8,630 bases of DNA from Dehalococcoidales bacterium (lineage in GTDB: Bacteria; Chloroflexota; Dehalococcoidia; Dehalococcoidales; RBG-16-60-22), in the NCBI GenBank assembly GCA_030603605.1, contig JAUVXN010000049.1, forward strand, positions 1-8,630, given 5' to 3'. Each line of letters opens with the position of its first letter. Positions within the stretch are counted from its first letter, which is position 1. Below the pieces are notes generated by a model. It ran no database searches, was not told the origin of the DNA, and saw only the letters and a list, made by a program, of their open reading frames with translations. Positions 7,130 to 8,630 of the stretch are shown one piece after another. The translations under genes and the position numbers were made by a program.

Positions 7130-8278
7130 ATGAAAAGGGTCACATATTTAGTTGTTTTCCTCATTCTTATGCTCTCGCTTATGCCGGGTACGGGGTGCGC
7201 TTTACCATACATAGATATCTCACCGGCACCTCCGCCAAGCCCAGCGCCACCACCCGCGCCGGCTCCACCCCCGGAACCGATCAACCCCACGTGGACACCC
7301 CCACCTACACCCACACCCACAGCGAACCAAAGCATAGTACTGCCCAGCATTGCCGATGTCGTCGCCCAGGTTAAACCCTCGGTAGTCGCTATCACCACCG
7401 AGGTGGCAACCTTTGATTTTTTCAATCGACCGTTCACCCAGCAGGGGGCTGGTTCTGGATGGATTCTGGATGAAAACGGAATCATCGTGACCAATAACCA
7501 TGTAGTTGAAGGCGCCAGCAGTATTACCGTAACCTTGGATGATGGCCGCACTTTCACCGTAGACATCGACTCTGTGTTCACTGACAGGCTCAATGACCTA
7601 GCCATACTCAAGGTTGATGCCCAGAACCTGCCGGCACTTAAAATAGGCGATTCCTCTAAACTGAGGACCGGCGACTGGGTAGTAGCCGTCGGCAATGCAC
7701 TGGGTCAGGGAATAAGAGCCACCGAGGGAATAGTCAGTCGGCAGGGAGTTTCAATACCGGTATCTCAAGCCCAAACACTATATGACCTTATAGAAACCAG
7801 CGCCGCCATTAATCCGGGCAATAGCGGGGGGCCGTTAGTCAATCTGTCCGGGGAGGTAATCGGTATCACCAGCGCTAAAATAGCTACGGTTGGCGTTGAG
7901 GGTATGGGCTATGCCATAAGCACGGAAACGGCTATCCCGATTATTGAGGAACTAATCAAGAACGGATATGTAGTCCGTCCCTGGCTGGGGGTAATCCTGT
8001 ACACTGTAGACGAATTTGCCGTACAAAGATACGATTTAGCAGTGGAGGAAGGAGTCTTGCTCACCCTGGTGGCAGAAGGGAGTCCTGCCGACAAGGCTGG
8101 ATTAGAAGTGGGCGATGTTATTGTCAGTTTGGGTGGCGAAAAAATAGCCACTGCCGAAGAGATAATACAACTTATCCATAGCTCTCAAATTGGACAGGAG
8201 CTAGAAATAACCTACTGGCGGGGCGATACCGAAAATGCCACGGTGGTAACACCTAGTGAAAGCCCGCCACCCCCCTAA
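7130..8278 (+). CDS. Secreted or membrane-anchored HtrA/DegP-like serine protease with one PDZ domain
   Basis: Trypsin-like HtrA proteases degrade or refold damaged proteins outside the cytoplasm. From ATG 7130 the product is 382 residues. It starts with a signal peptide (MKR, then a hydrophobic core at about 4-18) ending near MPGTGC; Cys23 could be lipidated, but Gly at -3 departs from the usual lipobox, so cleavage by signal peptidase I or retention as an anchor are also possible. A Pro/Ala/Thr-rich linker (about 32-64) follows. The protease domain has His124 in TNNHVV, Asp156 in NDLAIL and Ser232 in NPGNSGGPL, so the catalytic triad is complete. A single PDZ domain (about 284-370) has WLGV, GSPADKAGLEVGDVI and a carboxy tail ending in four Pro. 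The in-frame TTG at 7100 is rejected because it would put charged residues before the signal peptide and lies upstream of the promoter -10. Monocistronic. Confidence 0.93.
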   Translation: MKRVTYLVVFLILMLSLMPGTGCALPYIDISPAPPPSPAPPPAPAPPPEPINPTWTPPPTPTPTANQSIVLPSIADVVAQVKPSVVAITTEVATFDFFNRPFTQQGAGSGWILDENGIIVTNNHVVEGASSITVTLDDGRTFTVDIDSVFTDRLNDLAILKVDAQNLPALKIGDSSKLRTGDWVVAVGNALGQGIRATEGIVSRQGVSIPVSQAQTLYDLIETSAAINPGNSGGPLVNLSGEVIGITSAKIATVGVEGMGYAISTETAIPIIEELIKNGYVVRPWLGVILYTVDEFAVQRYDLAVEEGVLLTLVAEGSPADKAGLEVGDVIVSLGGEKIATAEEIIQLIHSSQIGQELEITYWRGDTENATVVTPSESPPPP

Positions 8279-8279
8279 G

Positions 8280-8630
8280 TCAGCCCAGTCTTTTCACCCC
8301 CAGCGTTACGCTATAGCCGGTTAATTTATAGGTCTCCTTAAAGTCAACCTCTGCTGGTAGTCCTTCAACAATCTCCCTGGATAGTGTTTCCTGCTTAATG
8401 TATTCGGCAAAATCAGCCATTACCTGCTTCAGATAAGTCTCTCCCTGATAGTAGGTGGTAATATGGTCGGCAATATCAAAGCCAGCAGAGCGGCGCATGG
8501 TCTGCAAACGACGTACAATCTCGCGCGCCATGCCTTCAGCCGCCAGCTCCGGAGGAACATCAGTATCCAACATTACCGTCAAGTCGCCTTCAGAAACTAA
8601 AGGCCAGTCCGTAACCGGCATAGCATCAAC
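8280..8630 (-). CDS. ileS: Isoleucyl-tRNA synthetase, C-terminal part (start off the right edge)
   Basis: Only the last 116 residues are visible. They match the extreme C-terminal region of bacterial IleS of the longer type. LTVMLDTDVPPELAAEGMAREIVRRLQTMRRSAGFDIADHI is the recognisable stretch: a beta strand, a TPEL-like turn, then the EG-AREIVRR-Q-RR-AGF helix. IleS charges tRNA-Ile with isoleucine and edits valine; the catalytic HIGH and KMSKS motifs and the editing domain would lie beyond 8630. The reading frame is open to the window edge, so the in-frame Met at 8621 is internal, not a start. The gene converges on the HtrA-like protease gene, with one base between the two stop codons and no recognisable terminator hairpin between them. 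Confidence 0.85.
   Translation of the reverse strand, partial: VDAMPVTDWPLVSEGDLTVMLDTDVPPELAAEGMAREIVRRLQTMRRSAGFDIADHITTYYQGETYLKQVMADFAEYIKQETLSREIVEGLPAEVDFKETYKLTGYSVTLGVKRLG

Noticed and set aside
7096..7695. 199-codon antisense frame over the protease gene, with Gly-rich repeats
   Set aside because: The Gly-rich stretch is the complement of the Pro-rich linker codons; the sense frame has a full catalytic triad.

Overview
This window looks like chromosomal DNA from a Chloroflexota bacterium, probably Dehalococcoidia or a close relative. That placement is an inference from three things: the protein character (a short EF-Ts, a stand-alone TrpB2), the moderate GC content with frequent TTG starts, and the G/C-rich palindromic intergenic repeats. 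No rRNA or other phylogenetic marker is present to confirm it.

Left part (1-4938, all leftward). A compact translation and envelope operon reads rpsB - tsf - pyrH - frr - uppS - cdsA, with gaps of 4-23 bases. It is driven by an extended -10 promoter at 4909-4938. It supplies ribosomal protein S2, EF-Ts, UMP kinase, ribosome recycling factor, undecaprenyl diphosphate synthase and CDP-diglyceride synthase. After cdsA comes a palindrome-rich intergenic repeat. It is followed by the 5' part of rsmG (16S rRNA methyltransferase), which has its own TGnTATAAT promoter and runs off the left edge.

Middle (4939-5670). This divergent intergenic region holds a second palindromic repeat block, a promoter, and a complete T-box riboswitch. 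The T-box has a UGG (Trp) specifier, a canonical T-box sequence whose UGGC suits tRNA-Trp, and an intrinsic terminator. Between the T-box terminator and the next gene lies a small ORF that conventional gene calling would miss. It encodes a 16-residue peptide with three Trp codons (MSTMSWRWPLGAEWRN), a good Shine-Dalgarno sequence and a GC hairpin inside it. The leader therefore appears to sense tryptophan twice: uncharged tRNA-Trp through the T-box, then ribosome speed at Trp codons through a leader peptide. The arrangement resembles the Bacillus subtilis anti-TRAP (rtpA) leader, but here it precedes a tryptophan synthase beta-like enzyme. It is the most interesting system in the window.

Right part (5671-8630). 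trpB2 (TrpB-like PLP enzyme) ends at a strong intrinsic terminator. A secreted or membrane-anchored HtrA-like serine protease with a Pro-rich linker and one PDZ domain follows. Its promoter lies so close to the ATG that the mRNA is predicted to be nearly leaderless. It converges, with a single base between stop codons, on the 3' end of a leftward isoleucyl-tRNA synthetase gene that runs off the right edge.
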